DNA of 64,000 bases, taken from positions 1-64,000 of the forward strand of contig NW_026015144.1 of NCBI RefSeq assembly GCF_020379485.1, read 5' to 3'. This DNA comes from Brassica napus (taxonomy: Eukaryota > Streptophyta > Magnoliopsida > Brassicales > Brassicaceae). Under the pieces are notes generated by a model. It made no database searches. It saw only the letters and a list, made by a program, of their open reading frames with translations, and was not told where the DNA came from. Numbering within the stretch: position 1 is the stretch's first letter; the number at the start of each line of letters is the position of its first letter. Below are positions 10,311 to 21,012 of the stretch, piece by piece. Position numbers and translations under genes: made by a program.

Positions 10311-12062
10311 TCAGCTCCTTGGGGAAAGATCTATGAGCCCCAATCTGGAATGAATGGACTCCATAGTCTTTTGTCTTGCAGCCTTGGTGAACACATCCGC
10401 AAGTTGATCCTCACTCCTTGTGTAGCATGGCAAGATCACTCTCAAGACAATCATCTGCCTCACCTTGTGACAATCTACTTCAATGTGCTTGGTTCTCTCA
10501 TGGAAGACTGAGTTGGTCGCAATGTGTATAGCCGCTTGATTATCACAATGCATAGTCATTGGAGTTCCCTGCTCTATCTCCAAGTGCTTCAAGATTCCTT
10601 TGATCCATACCAACTCATTGGTAAGCTTCAGCATTGCTCTATACTCAGCTTCAGCGCTTGAACAAGACACCACCTTCTGCTTCTTACTCTTCCAAGTCAC
10701 CAAGTTGCCTCCAATGAATGTACAATAGCCGGTGGTTGATCTCCTGTCTGCTCTATCTCCAGCCCAATCCGCATCACAGTATCCCACCACTTCAGTGCTC
10801 TTGTTGCATCCCATCCACACTCCAAGGCTTGACGTCCCATTTAGATACAAGAGAAGTCTCTCCACCATGCGCCAGTGATGATCCTTTGGGACTTGCATAT
10901 GCTGGCTCACTTGGTTCACCGCAAAGCATATGTCTGGTCGTGTGATTGTAAGGTAGATGAGCTTCCCTACTAGCTTCCTGTACAGCTTTGGATCATGAAA
11001 GGCCTTGCTATCTTCAACCTCCCCCTCACGTGGAACCTTGTATCCATCTTCAAGAGGCATCTTTGCTGTCTTGTCTCCTTGTATACCTGCATCTTTCAAA
11101 AGATCAAGTGTATACTTCCTTTGGGAAATGAACAATCCTTCCTTAGATCTACACAACTCAATTCCAAGGAAGTATTTCATTTCCCCTAAGTCTTTGATTT
11201 CAAACACAGATTTCAAAAACTCCTTTGTGGCTTTTATACCAGCCTTATCACTACCTGTTATGATAATATCATCAACATATACAAGTAGACAGATGATACC
11301 TGAAGGTGTAGTGAGGGTGAAGAGGGTGTGATCCAACTCTGACTTCTTGAACCCACGGCCATTCAGAGTAGTACTCAGCTTGTTGTACCATGCTCTAGGT
11401 GATTGCTTCAACCCATAGATTGCCTTCTTGAGTCTCAATACATTCCCTGGTTTCACAAGATGTTCAAGACCCGGTGGTGGATGCATGTACACTTCATCTT
11501 CTAGTTCTCCCTGAAGAAATGCATTCTTCACATCCATCTGCCAAAGCTCCCACTCAAGGTTCACAGCAAGAGACAATACAATTCTTATTGTATGTAGCTT
11601 GGCAACAGGGGCAAAGGTATCAATGTAGTCTTCCCCATATGTTTGAGTGTATCCTCTGGCCACCAGTCTTGTCTTCTTTCTGTCAATGGTTCCATCAGGT
11701 AGATACTTAATGGTGAATATCCACTTGCTGGTTACTGCCTTCTTTCCTTTTGGCAACTCACTTTCAAACCAAGTGTCATTCTTTATCATGGCATTTGCCT
11801 CATCTCCCACGGATTCCTTCCAATCTTGATGTAGCATTGCCTCTTCATATGATCTTGGTACACTACTTTCATCTAGGCTCATCATGAATGCGCAATGCTC
11901 CTTTGGATAACAGGCAAATGAACACACAGCTTGAGAAGGATGCTCCACAGCCTGGGCATTGTAGTACACTCTCGTGTTTACCCAGTTGGAAGCATCTCTC
12001 TTCAGCCGTGTGCTTCTCCTCAATGGTACCTCAACTGGTGCTTCTACTTCAGTTGCTTCCAC
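10311..12062 (-). CDS. Reverse transcriptase-RNase H part of element C polyprotein (583 aa)
   Basis: The frame opens in the linker (MEATEVEAPVEVPLRRSTR) and holds the copia reverse transcriptase. Visible motifs are the fingers region KAVTSKWIFTIKYLPDG, KARLVARG-like KTRLVARGYTQTYGEDY, MDVKNAFLQGELEDEVYM and the catalytic VYVDDIIITG at about residue 270. RNase H follows with GYCDADWAGD, SSAEAEYRAM and HCDNQAAIHIA, ending DQLADVFTKA. The domain is full length with no internal stop. It overlaps the upstream frame by 19 nt, and a one-base deletion in a GGAGGAG run (B keeps it) separates the two. The first Met is therefore not a real start; the segment is normally made as part of Gag-Pol. Confidence 0.92.
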   Translation of the reverse strand: MEATEVEAPVEVPLRRSTRLKRDASNWVNTRVYYNAQAVEHPSQAVCSFACYPKEHCAFMMSLDESSVPRSYEEAMLHQDWKESVGDEANAMIKNDTWFESELPKGKKAVTSKWIFTIKYLPDGTIDRKKTRLVARGYTQTYGEDYIDTFAPVAKLHTIRIVLSLAVNLEWELWQMDVKNAFLQGELEDEVYMHPPPGLEHLVKPGNVLRLKKAIYGLKQSPRAWYNKLSTTLNGRGFKKSELDHTLFTLTTPSGIICLLVYVDDIIITGSDKAGIKATKEFLKSVFEIKDLGEMKYFLGIELCRSKEGLFISQRKYTLDLLKDAGIQGDKTAKMPLEDGYKVPREGEVEDSKAFHDPKLYRKLVGKLIYLTITRPDICFAVNQVSQHMQVPKDHHWRMVERLLLYLNGTSSLGVWMGCNKSTEVVGYCDADWAGDRADRRSTTGYCTFIGGNLVTWKSKKQKVVSCSSAEAEYRAMLKLTNELVWIKGILKHLEIEQGTPMTMHCDNQAAIHIATNSVFHERTKHIEVDCHKVRQMIVLRVILPCYTRSEDQLADVFTKAARQKTMESIHSRLGLIDLSPRS

Positions 12063-13958
12063 TCCTCTTGTTCTGGGAACTCATTAAGCTCTTCATTACT
12101 TGGTTCAGCTCCACCTTGATCAGGATGATCCGCAACATCTTGATTCTCATCCGGCTCAATTCCATTCCCTCCCTCATGATCAAGGTGAGATGGTTCTTCA
12201 GCTTCTTGTCCTTCAGATGACTGATCCTCTGTCGACTCCTGGGACATTCCAATTCCAAGACCTTCTAGTATCTGTCTCAAGCTTGTAGCTCTATCTGAAG
12301 GTTGTGAAAGATCCTCCAGCTCTTTCCAATCTTTATCTTCATAGTAGCTCTTCTCTTCAAAGAACTTGACATCTCTAGATACAAGGACTCTCCTTGTCTC
12401 AGGAACAAAGCACTTGTATCCCTTCTGTGTGGTTGAGTATCCTATCATCATAGCTTTGATACTCTTTGCTTCCAGCTTGTTTCTCATCTCTCCCGGGACA
12501 AGAACATAGCTTACACACCCAAACACTCTTAGGTGATCTAGGACTGGCTTGCTGTTGTTGAGAACTTCATAAGGGGCTTTATCTTCCAGAATCTTGGTTG
12601 GTATCCTATTGATTAGGTAGCAAGCCGTGATCACAGCATCACTCCAGAATCTCTTTGGCACTCTCATCTGGAACATCATTGATCTAGCCACTTCCATAAG
12701 ATGTCTGTTCTTCCTCTCAGCCACTCCATTTTGTTGAGGTGTATAAGGGCAACTCGTTTGATGAAGTATCCCATGTTGAGCTAGATGGTTCTTGAATGCA
12801 TGGCCAGTATACTCTCCACCATTATCAGACCTGAAAATCTTAATCTTGGCATTATACTGGTTAGAAACATATGATTGAAAGTTTTTAAATGCATCAAGAA
12901 CCCTATCCTTTGTTTTAATTAGTGTTATCCAGGTGTATTTGGATTTCTCATCTATGAATGTGACAAAGTATTTGTAATTGTCTCTAGATAAGCATGGAGC
13001 AGTCCATACATCAGAATGAACAAGATCAAAGCATTTATCATAGATAGTAGTAGATCTCTTGAACACAGTCTTACAATGCTTTCCCAAAATACATGCTTCA
13101 CACTCATTATTTTTAAACATGACACCTGGTAACATTAAGCTTAAGGCTCTAACATGTGGATGTCCTAGCCTAGAATGCCACAATGCACCTCTACTTAAAA
13201 CGGAACTCAACAAGCAACTAGAACTAGAAATGAAAGAAAGGTCTTCAAGTAAATAAAGGTCTCCTTTGGTTACTCCTTGCCCAATCAACTTACTGCTTTC
13301 AATATCCTGAAATTTCACATCATTAGGACTGAAAATAACATTGCATTGAAGATCATTGGTACACCTCTTAACAGATAAAAGATTAGAAGCAAACTCAGGC
13401 ATGTACAAAGCTTTAGAATCCTTATTAAACAGTTTTAAGTCTCCTACACCTCTAATAGGAATTCTATCACCATTTGCAATCATTACATGTCCATGAGCCG
13501 GTTCTATGTTCTTTATAAGGCTATCATCACTTATCATATGGTGTGAAGCACCTGAATCAATAATCAATGGTTTTATTCCTTGAGCAATATGATTCCTAGG
13601 TGGTTCTTTTACCAGTTTCAATTTATCAATGAGATCAAGCAATGTGGTTTCATTTCTAGACATCCTATCAGCAGCAAAGGTTGTATATCTATCCGGTTCA
13701 GTTCTCATCCTATCAAAGCTTCCTAGCAAGCTATCACAAGTTCTAGGCAGCACATGAGCAGTATAGGAATAACCAAGGGTGTTTCCAAGGGTGTTACCAG
13801 ACTCTTTAAGGGCTTTGATCAAGGCATCAATGTCTGACTTCTTGATCACCTCATGATCCATGTTCTTCACCGCTCCTTGGTGGTGAGAGGTTAAGGCTCT
13901 TCCTTCACTTTCACCCGCAAGACCAGATGAACCAGCTCCTGATGCGCCGGCTTCACTT
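12044..13958 (-). CDS. Gag C terminus-protease-integrase part of element C
   Basis: The frame is open from the junction with D at 13958 (SEAGASGAGSS) to a stop at 12044; the first Met is 13870. A 12-bp duplication encodes GNTL twice near 13780. Protease motif IIDSGASHHM is followed by the integrase zinc region (WHSRLGHPH, CEACILGKHC) and core motifs HSDVW, RSDNGGEY and QNGVAERKNRH. The end (EEWKQLK) is out of frame after a one-base loss near 12065; in the other frame the linker continues into reverse transcriptase. The missing N terminus is at 20053-20912, beyond nested D. Confidence 0.9.
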
Positions 13959-14543
13959 TGAGATTTTAGAGATTTAAGAAGGTATTGAGAGATTAAGAAA
14001 GATTAAAGAGAAGTTTAGTGAAAGATTTAAACAAGAATCATGGTTTGAGAGTGATTAAGAGACTTTGCGATTTAAACTAGAGAGAGAGTAGAGAAAGAGT
14101 GATTCAATCTCGTTAATCATTAATCAGATGAGGTTACAACTTATATAGTATGAGAGCTTAGGGTTTACAAGGTTTAAAGATAAGCTAAAGCATGTGTAGT
14201 CAACCAGGAGAGGAGCGCATATCATAAAGCATCCAATGAGCTTCTTCCCGCGTGTGAAGCATCTTGGATCTTTGACTAGGATGCTGACAGTCTGTCACAG
14301 CCTGGCACAGCCTGTCAGATGTGCTCATCAAGCTCTCTCAACGGTCTGATCCAAGTAGAGCATGGTAGAAGGTAAGAATGATCCGTTTACTCCCCTCTTG
14401 GTTAAACGGTCATGGTAACTTCTTCTTTACCTTGTACGGCCACCTTGTACGGCCTGTCCGTACACTCACATCCCTAACTTCATCCTCAAGCCTCTAACCT
14501 TCTCTAGCTTCATATCACATATTTGCATCACCTCATTTCAACA
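13959..14543 (-). repeat. 3' LTR of element D (585 bp)
   Basis: On the minus strand it runs TGTTGAAATGAGG to CTAAAATCTCA, the only set here with canonical TG..CA ends. TATATA is near 14150. Confidence 0.95.
14434..14463 (-). promoter_or_regulatory. GTACGG/CCGTAC cluster in the 3' LTR of D (3 copies)
   Basis: GTACGG is at 14434 and 14447, CCGTAC at 14458, about 80 bp from the LTR 5' end. In the 5' LTR (19938-19967) the middle motif is GTATGG. Confidence 0.45.
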
Positions 14544-14558
14544 CTCCCCCTCAAGCTT
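14544..14558 (-). other. Polypurine tract of element D
   Basis: Minus-strand AAGCTTGAGGGGGAG abuts the 3' LTR. Confidence 0.9.
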
Positions 14559-14686
14559 AACCATGTGGAACAAGTTAAGCTTGGAAGGACCATGAGATCT
14601 TCCTCATTAAAAACCTTACCAAAGAAAACCCATTTGGGACAAAACTTTGATAAGGGAAAAAGAGTAAAGACCTCATGATCAGGGGA

Positions 14687-17600
14687 CTATTCTATGGGTG
14701 TAAGATCAATGAGTCCTAACCTGATGTGTATGGACTCCATTGTCTTTTGTCTTGCTGCCTTGGTGAATACATCCGCTAACTGATCCTCACTCCTTGTATA
14801 GCATGGCAAGATTACTCCCAAAACGATCATCTGCCTCACCTTGTGGCAGTCTACTTCAATGTGCTTGGTTCTCTCATGGAACACTGAGTTGGATGCAATG
14901 TGTATAGCTGCTTGGTTGTCGCAATGCATAGTCATTGGTGTAGCTTGCTCTATCTCCAAGTGTTTCAAGATCCCTTTGATCCACACCAACTCATTGGTTA
15001 GCTTCAGCATTGCCCTATACTCAGCTTCAGCACTTGAACAAGATACTACTTTCTGCTTCTTGCTCTTCCATGTCACAAGATTACCTCCAATGAATGTACA
15101 ATAGCCGGTAGTTGATCTTCTGTCTGCTCTATCTCCTGCCCAATCAGCATCACAATAGCCCACCACTTCAGTACTCTTGTTGCATCCCATCCAAACTCCA
15201 AGGCCGGATGTACCGTTCAGATACAAGAGGAGTCTCTCCACCATTCGCCAGTGATGCTCCTTTGGGACTTGCATATGCTGGCTCACTTGATTCACAGCAA
15301 AGCATATATCCGGACGTGTGATGGTAAGGTAGATGAGCTTCCCTACTAGCTTCCTGTATAGCTTTGGATCATGAAAGACCTTGCTATCTTCAATCTCCCC
15401 CTCACGTGGAACCTTGTATCCATCTTCAAGAGGCATCCTTGCTGTCTTATCTCCTTGTATACCTGCATCTTTCAACAGATCAAGTGTATACTTCCTTTGG
15501 GAAATGAACAATCCTTCCTTAGATCTACACAACTCAATTCCAAGGAAGTATTTCATTTCTCCTAAGTCTTTAATTTCAAATACAGACTTTAAAAACTCCT
15601 TGGTGGCTTTTATCCCAGCCTTATCACTACCTGTTATAATGATATCATCAACATACACAAGTAGACAAATGATACCTGAGGGTGAAGTAAGTGTGAAGAG
15701 AGTATGATCCAATTCTGATTTCTTGAATCCACGCCCATTTAAAGTAGTGCTCAGCTTGTTGTACCATGCTCTAGGAGATTGTTTCAACCCATAGATAGCC
15801 TTCTTGAGTCTCAACACATTTCCAGGTTTCACAAGATGCCCTAGGCCTGGTGGTGGATGCATATACACTTCATCTTCTAGTTCTCCTTGAAGAAAGGCAT
15901 TCTTCACATCCATCTGCCAAAGCTCCCACTCAAGATTCACAGCCAGAGATAATACAATCCTTATTGTATGGAGCTTAGCAACCGGAGCAAAGGTGTCAAT
16001 GTAGTCTTCCCCATATGTTTGAGTGTATCCTCTAGCCACCAGTCTTGTTTTCTTTCTCTCAATAGTCCCATCAGGCTTGTACTTGATAGTGAATATCCAC
16101 TTGCTGGTTACTGCCTTCTTTCCTTTTGGCAGTTCACTTTCAAACCAAGTGTCATTCTTTATCATGGCATTAGCTTCATCACCTACTGATTCCTTCCAGT
16201 CTTCATGTAGCATTGCATCTTCATATGATCTAGGCACATAGCTTCCATCTAAGCTGATCATAAATGCGCAATGCTCTTCTGGATAGCACGCAAAGGAGCA
16301 TACAGCTTGAGAGGGATGCTCCACAGCTTGGGCATTGTAGTACACTCTTGTGTTTACCCAGTTGGAAGCATCTCTCTTTAACCGTGTGCTTCTCCTCAAT
16401 GGAACTACTACATTCTCTTCCACGGCTTCTTCTGGTATCTGGCTTTCTTCACTAGCTTCCTGACCTCCATGTTGATCACTTCCCCTTGAGTCATCTTCAC
16501 TTTGAACATGAGAGTCTGCGCTTTGTTGTTGATTTTCAGCTTCACTTGTTCCTTGAACTTCAGTATCAGCAGATTCACTTCCCCCTTCATGTTTTAAGTG
16601 AGATGATTCTTCAACTCTAACAGGTGTTGCTTGGCGTTTGTGTTGATCTGATGACACTCCAATACCAAGTCCTTGCAAAATGTTTCTCAAGCTTGCAGCA
16701 CTGTCTGATGGTTGGGATAGATCTTCAAGTTCTTCCCAATTCTTCCCATCATAATAGCCCTTTTCTTCAAAGAACTTCACCTCCCTTGATACCAATACTC
16801 TTCTGGTATTTGGATCAACGCATTTGTATCCCTTTTGGGACGTAGAGTATCCAATCATCATAGCTTTGGTACTCTTCTCTTCTAGCTTGTTCCGCATTTC
16901 CCCGGGTACTAGCACATAGCACACACACCCAAAGATCCTCAAGTGTTCCAGCACTGGCTTACTCTTGTTGAGAACCTCAAAGGGGGACTGATCATTGAGA
17001 ATCTTGGTTGGTGTCCTGTTGATTAGGTAGCTTGCGGTCATCACTGCATCACTCCAATGCCTCTTAGGCACACTCGTATAGAACATCATTGATCTTGCCA
17101 CCTCCATGAGGTGTCTATTCTTCCTTTCAGCCACTCCATTTTGCTGGGGTGTATAAGGACAGCTCGTCTGATGAAGTATTCCATGGCTAGCTAGATGTTC
17201 TTTGAATGCATGACTTGTATACTCCCCACCATTATCTGACCTGAAAATCTTAATCTTGGCATTATAGTGGTTAGTAACATAGTTTTGAAAGTTTTTAAAT
17301 GCATCAAGAACTCTATCCTTTGTTCTAATGAGTGTTAACCAGGTGTATTTAGATTTTTCATCAATGAAGGTGACATAATACTTGTAATTATCCCTAGATA
17401 AACAAGGTGCAGTCCAAACATCAGAGTGAATTAAGTCAAAACATTTCTCATAAACTGTAACTGATCTTTGAAACACACTCTTACAATGTTTTCCCAAAAT
17501 ACAAGCTTCACAATCATTATTTTTAAACATGACACCTGGTAACATTATGCTTAAGGCCCTAACATGTGGATGTCCTAGCCTAGCATGCCACAAAGCATCC

Positions 17601-18139
17601 TTACTTAAAGAAACCGAGCTAAACGAAAAACAAGAACTAGAGATAGGAGAGAGATCTTCAAGCATGTAAAGGTCTCCCTTAGTTGCTCCTTGGCCGATCA
17701 ACTTACTGCTCTTAATATCCTGAAACTTCACATCATTAGGACTAAAGATAACATTGCAATTAAGATCAGTAGTGCATCTCTTGACAGATAACAAGTTTGA
17801 AGTAAATTCAGGCATGTAGAATGCATTAGACTCTTTATTAAACAGTTTCAACCTACCAATGCCTCTAATAGGAATTCTATCTCCATTAGCAATCATGACA
17901 TGACCTTGGGTAGGTTCTATATCCGTAATCAACCTGTTATCACTAATCATGTGATGAGATGCACCAGAATCAATAATCAACGGTTTATGTATATCCTTAG
18001 CTAGATGACTTCTAGGATGATCATTGTTATTCTTTAAGTTCTCAAGAACTCCTAAGAGTTTATTAGCAATGCTATGTTCAGTTTTACCAATCAAGGGACT
18101 CTCTAGTATGTCTAGCCACCTATCAGTTCTACTAGACAT
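14687..18139 (-). CDS. Pol polyprotein of element D: protease-integrase-RT-RNase H (1150 aa)
   Basis: One open frame. The protease motif IIDSGASHHM is at about residues 54-63. The integrase zinc region (WHARLGHPH, CEACILGKHC) is at about 185-225 and the core HSDVW, RSDNGGEY, QNGVAERKNRH at about 245-345. The linker ends VVVPLRRSTRLKR. Reverse transcriptase carries KNAFLQGELEDEVYM and VYVDDIIITG at about 830, and RNase H carries YCDADWAGD, SSAEAEYRAM and HCDNQAAIHIA. All catalytic residues I look for are present. The frame overlaps gag (18112-19224) by 28 nt in the -1 register. Relatives make gag and pol in a single frame, so the annotated Met (18139) is unlikely to be a natural start. Confidence 0.94.
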   Translation of the reverse strand: MSSRTDRWLDILESPLIGKTEHSIANKLLGVLENLKNNNDHPRSHLAKDIHKPLIIDSGASHHMISDNRLITDIEPTQGHVMIANGDRIPIRGIGRLKLFNKESNAFYMPEFTSNLLSVKRCTTDLNCNVIFSPNDVKFQDIKSSKLIGQGATKGDLYMLEDLSPISSSCFSFSSVSLSKDALWHARLGHPHVRALSIMLPGVMFKNNDCEACILGKHCKSVFQRSVTVYEKCFDLIHSDVWTAPCLSRDNYKYYVTFIDEKSKYTWLTLIRTKDRVLDAFKNFQNYVTNHYNAKIKIFRSDNGGEYTSHAFKEHLASHGILHQTSCPYTPQQNGVAERKNRHLMEVARSMMFYTSVPKRHWSDAVMTASYLINRTPTKILNDQSPFEVLNKSKPVLEHLRIFGCVCYVLVPGEMRNKLEEKSTKAMMIGYSTSQKGYKCVDPNTRRVLVSREVKFFEEKGYYDGKNWEELEDLSQPSDSAASLRNILQGLGIGVSSDQHKRQATPVRVEESSHLKHEGGSESADTEVQGTSEAENQQQSADSHVQSEDDSRGSDQHGGQEASEESQIPEEAVEENVVVPLRRSTRLKRDASNWVNTRVYYNAQAVEHPSQAVCSFACYPEEHCAFMISLDGSYVPRSYEDAMLHEDWKESVGDEANAMIKNDTWFESELPKGKKAVTSKWIFTIKYKPDGTIERKKTRLVARGYTQTYGEDYIDTFAPVAKLHTIRIVLSLAVNLEWELWQMDVKNAFLQGELEDEVYMHPPPGLGHLVKPGNVLRLKKAIYGLKQSPRAWYNKLSTTLNGRGFKKSELDHTLFTLTSPSGIICLLVYVDDIIITGSDKAGIKATKEFLKSVFEIKDLGEMKYFLGIELCRSKEGLFISQRKYTLDLLKDAGIQGDKTARMPLEDGYKVPREGEIEDSKVFHDPKLYRKLVGKLIYLTITRPDICFAVNQVSQHMQVPKEHHWRMVERLLLYLNGTSGLGVWMGCNKSTEVVGYCDADWAGDRADRRSTTGYCTFIGGNLVTWKSKKQKVVSCSSAEAEYRAMLKLTNELVWIKGILKHLEIEQATPMTMHCDNQAAIHIASNSVFHERTKHIEVDCHKVRQMIVLGVILPCYTRSEDQLADVFTKAARQKTMESIHIRLGLIDLTPIE

Positions 18140-19224
18140 AGTATGAGCAGAAAAGAATAACCAAGAGTATTGGGTCTTAGTTTGTTACCAGACTCCTTAA
18201 GAGCTTTGATGAGTGCATCTATGTCTGACTTCCTGATCACCTCATGCTCTAGGTTCTTTCCTCCTGAGTGGTGAGAAGAGAGAGCTCGCCCTTCACTCTC
18301 ATTCACTTGTGAGGATGTACCAGCCCCGGATGCACTGCCACTGCTTGTCTCGGTGGACATGTGAGCTCTGGCTTCTCTCTCCTTGTTGAATTTGCTTGGC
18401 TTGAGGTGAGGGTGAAGTATCCAGCATTGGCTCTTCTTATGGCCTGGCTTCTTGCAATGATCACAATTCCCTTCAAAGCGGTCACCATACTTCCTTCCAT
18501 CATTCTTGTACCCCGCCTTGTTTGCTTGCACATCCTCAGCCTGGTGAGCCATAGATAGCTCCCCCTTTCCTCCAAACAAGCCTAGAGAGCCTTCCTCCTT
18601 CTGCAGTTGAGAGCACACCTCCTCCATTGTTGGTAGGCTTGACGATCTCAGCATGTGCTTTATGACATCCTGGTAGCACACGTCTAAGGTCATCAACAAC
18701 CCAAACACTTGATCCTGCTCTCTCCTCTCCATGATGATCCCTTGATCACTGGTGCTTGGGCGCAGGTTATCCAGCTCAGACCAAAGAGCTCTGAACTTCC
18801 CAATGTGTGTGGTAAGCTCCACACCACCTTGCATCAAGGAGGTGATGGCTTTCTTCAACTCAAACACACGGTTAAGGTTTGAGACATCTCCAAATGTCTT
18901 CTGGAGCGTCTCCCATAGATGCTTAGGTGTCTCACAGAAGATGTAGGCTTCAAGCAACGGGACTTCAATAGAACTGTGTAGCACGGACAGCACCATCAGA
19001 TCTTCTTGAACCCATTTCTTCTTCACCTCAGCGTCAGTGAGTACTTTTCCACCCTCAGCTTCCTCATTCCCTTTGGCCACTGGCTCTGGACCATCATCCG
19101 TGATGTGGTTCCACAACCCTAGCCTCCCAATAGCAGTCTTCACCAGCCGAGACCACAACAAGTAGTTTCCTACACCTTTTAAGGCAACCGGAACCGTAAC
19201 AAGCTTACTGTAGTTTCCTTCCAT
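18112..19224 (-). CDS. Gag of element D (370 aa), separated from pol by a -1 shift
   Basis: It begins MEGNYSKLVTVPVALKGVG, then LLWSRLVKTAIGRLGLW (UBN2-like capsid domain), with a middle part LRPSTSDQGIIMERREQDQVFGLL. The zinc knuckle CDHCKKPGHKKSQC is at about residues 255-268, followed by CWILHPHLKPSKF and a Ser/Gly-rich linker. The last about 12 residues (LLILCLVELIGG) are out of frame: after a TTCTTTTCTG run near 18150 the family sequence continues in the -1 frame as pol. Either one T was lost from a homopolymer or the element uses -1 frameshifting. The start is supported by the matching start in B and C. Confidence 0.92.
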   Translation of the reverse strand: MEGNYSKLVTVPVALKGVGNYLLWSRLVKTAIGRLGLWNHITDDGPEPVAKGNEEAEGGKVLTDAEVKKKWVQEDLMVLSVLHSSIEVPLLEAYIFCETPKHLWETLQKTFGDVSNLNRVFELKKAITSLMQGGVELTTHIGKFRALWSELDNLRPSTSDQGIIMERREQDQVFGLLMTLDVCYQDVIKHMLRSSSLPTMEEVCSQLQKEEGSLGLFGGKGELSMAHQAEDVQANKAGYKNDGRKYGDRFEGNCDHCKKPGHKKSQCWILHPHLKPSKFNKEREARAHMSTETSSGSASGAGTSSQVNESEGRALSSHHSGGKNLEHEVIRKSDIDALIKALKESGNKLRPNTLGYSFLLILCLVELIGG

Positions 19225-19446
19225 CTTCTCTTTGCCTCTAGTTACTTCTAGTCTTCAATCTTGTACTTCAGTTGAGCTTCTACCACACCAGATCTTCAAG
19301 AACACACGGGACCAAAGAACCAAGGGTAAGACACTTCAACAAACTGACAAGACTTCCCGGAAGTATCAAGAACAAACGCAAGAACACAAAGAAGGAAAGA
19401 GTAAGAATCACACAAAGGAACTAAGATCTCTCAATACCAAAGCCAA

Positions 19447-19462
19447 CCTGGCTCTGATACCA
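19447..19462 (-). other. Primer binding site of element D
   Basis: Minus-strand TGGTATCAGAGCCAGG next to the 5' LTR. Confidence 0.9.
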
Positions 19463-20047
19463 TGAGATTTTAGAGATTTAAGAAGGTATTGAGAGATTAA
19501 GAAAGATTAAAGAGAAGTTTAGTGAAAGATTTAAACAAGAATCATGGTTTGAGAGTGATTAAGAGACTTTGCGATTTAAACTAGAGAGAGAGTAGAGAAA
19601 GAGTGATTCAATCTCGTTAATCATTAATCAGATGAGGTTACAACTTATATAGTATGAGAGCTTAGGGTTTACAAGGTTTAAAGATAAGCTAAAGCATGTG
19701 TAGTCAACCAGGAGAGGAGCGCATATCATAAAGCATCCAATGAGCTTCTTCCCGCGTGTGAAGCATCTTGGATCTTTGACTAGGATGCTGACAGTCTGTC
19801 ACAGCCTGGCACAGCCTGTCAGATGCGCTCCTCAAGCTCTCTCAACGGTCTGATCCAAGTAGAGCATGGTAGAAGGTAAGAATGATCCGTTTACTCCCCT
19901 CTTGGTTAAACGGTCATGGTAACTTCTTCTTTACCTTGTACGGCCACCTTGTATGGCCTGTCCGTACACTCACATCCCTAACTTCATCCTCAAGCCTCTA
20001 ACCTTCTCTAGCTTCATATCACATCTTTGCATCACCTCATTTCAACA
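19463..20047 (-). repeat. 5' LTR of element D (585 bp)
   Basis: Same length as the 3' LTR with about four substitutions and no indels by eye. It is flanked by CACTT of the target duplication. Confidence 0.95.
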
Positions 20048-20052
20048 CACTT

Positions 20053-20912
20053 GTCTCTGCAGAAAGGTGAGCTCTTCCCTCTCTCTCCTTGTTGAACTTG
20101 GTCGGCTTCAGATGGGGGTGTAGGATCCAGCACTGACTCCTTTTGTGTCCCGGCTTCTTGCAATGGTCACAGTTTCCACTGAACTTCCTTTCCTCTCCAC
20201 GGTAAGCAGCTTTGTTTGCTTGGATTGCTTCAGCCTTGTTGGACAGCGCCATGTCTCCTTTCCCTCCAAACAAACCAAGTGACCCCTCTTCCTTCTGAAT
20301 CTGCGCACACACCTCCTCCATAGATGGGAGACTTGGCATCCTCAACATGTGCTTGATCACATCATTGAATGGAGGATCCAGTGTCAACAGCAATCCAAAC
20401 ACCTGATCCTGCTCCCGCCTCTCCATGAGTAGCTCTTGATCAGCCGTGCTTGGCCTCAATGATTCAAGCTCAGACCACAACGATCTATACTTGCCCAAAT
20501 GCTTGGTGAACTCCTCCCCATCTTGTACCAGTGTGTTGATGGCTTTCTTGATCTCATACACACGGTTCAGATTGGTAACGTTCCCAAAAGTCTTTTGGAG
20601 TACCTCCCACAGGTGTTTTGGAGTCTCGCAGTAGCTGTATGCCTCCAGGAGATGCTCTTCAAGGGACCCTTGTAGCACTGAAAGCACCATCAAGTCTTCT
20701 TGAATCCACTTCTTCTCGGCAGCAGCAACTTGATCTCCCACACCTTCACCTCCTTCTCCGTCTTTGGCCACTGGCTTGGTTGCATCATCCGTGATGTGAC
20801 TCCAAAGCCCTAGCCTCCCAATAGCTGTCTTCACCAGCCTTGACCACAACAGGTAGTTACTCCCACCCTTCAACGCAACAGGAACTGTAATGACTTTGTA
20901 GTTTCCCTCCAT
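20053..20912 (-). CDS. Gag N terminus of element C (about 286 aa), cut by D
   Basis: It begins MEGNYKVITVPVALKGG and carries LLWSRLVKTAIGRLGLW, the LRPSTADQELLMERREQDQVFGLL segment and zinc knuckle CDHCKKPGHKRSQC near residue 250. It ends at HLSAETS, where D inserted; three more codons read from the LTR of D. It is nearly identical to Gag of B. The continuation is at 13958 and below. The frame is intact up to the insertion. Confidence 0.92.
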
Positions 20913-20996
20913 CTTGTTTTGTTAGAACCATAAAGAAAGTATGAACGAGTATGAACTGAAGCTGAAGAACACTCTAAACCTCAATACCAAAGCCAA

Positions 20997-21012
20997 CTTG
21001 GCTCTGATACCA
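20997..21012 (-). other. Primer binding site of element C
   Basis: Minus-strand TGGTATCAGAGCCAAG, one change (G to A) from the other copies at the position next to the 3' end of the site. It abuts the 5' LTR. Confidence 0.88.

Larger units (their letters stand above)
13959..20047 (-). mobile_element. Element D: complete copia element nested in gag of C
   Basis: Target duplication CACTT flanks it at 13954-13958 and 20048-20052; joining the flanks gives the undisturbed sequence seen in B near 3955. Two 585-bp LTRs (13959-14543, 19463-20047) differ at about four sites by eye, all substitutions. Total length is 6089 bp with primer site, gag, pol and polypurine tract. It is related to family 1 but distinct in LTR and Gag. 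Its LTRs look older than those of its host C (four versus two differences), although it must be younger. That is small-number noise, or rate variation. Confidence 0.96.

Noticed and set aside
13959..20047. Using LTR differences to claim D is older than C
   Set aside because: Four against two differences is within chance, and the nest order proves D is younger.
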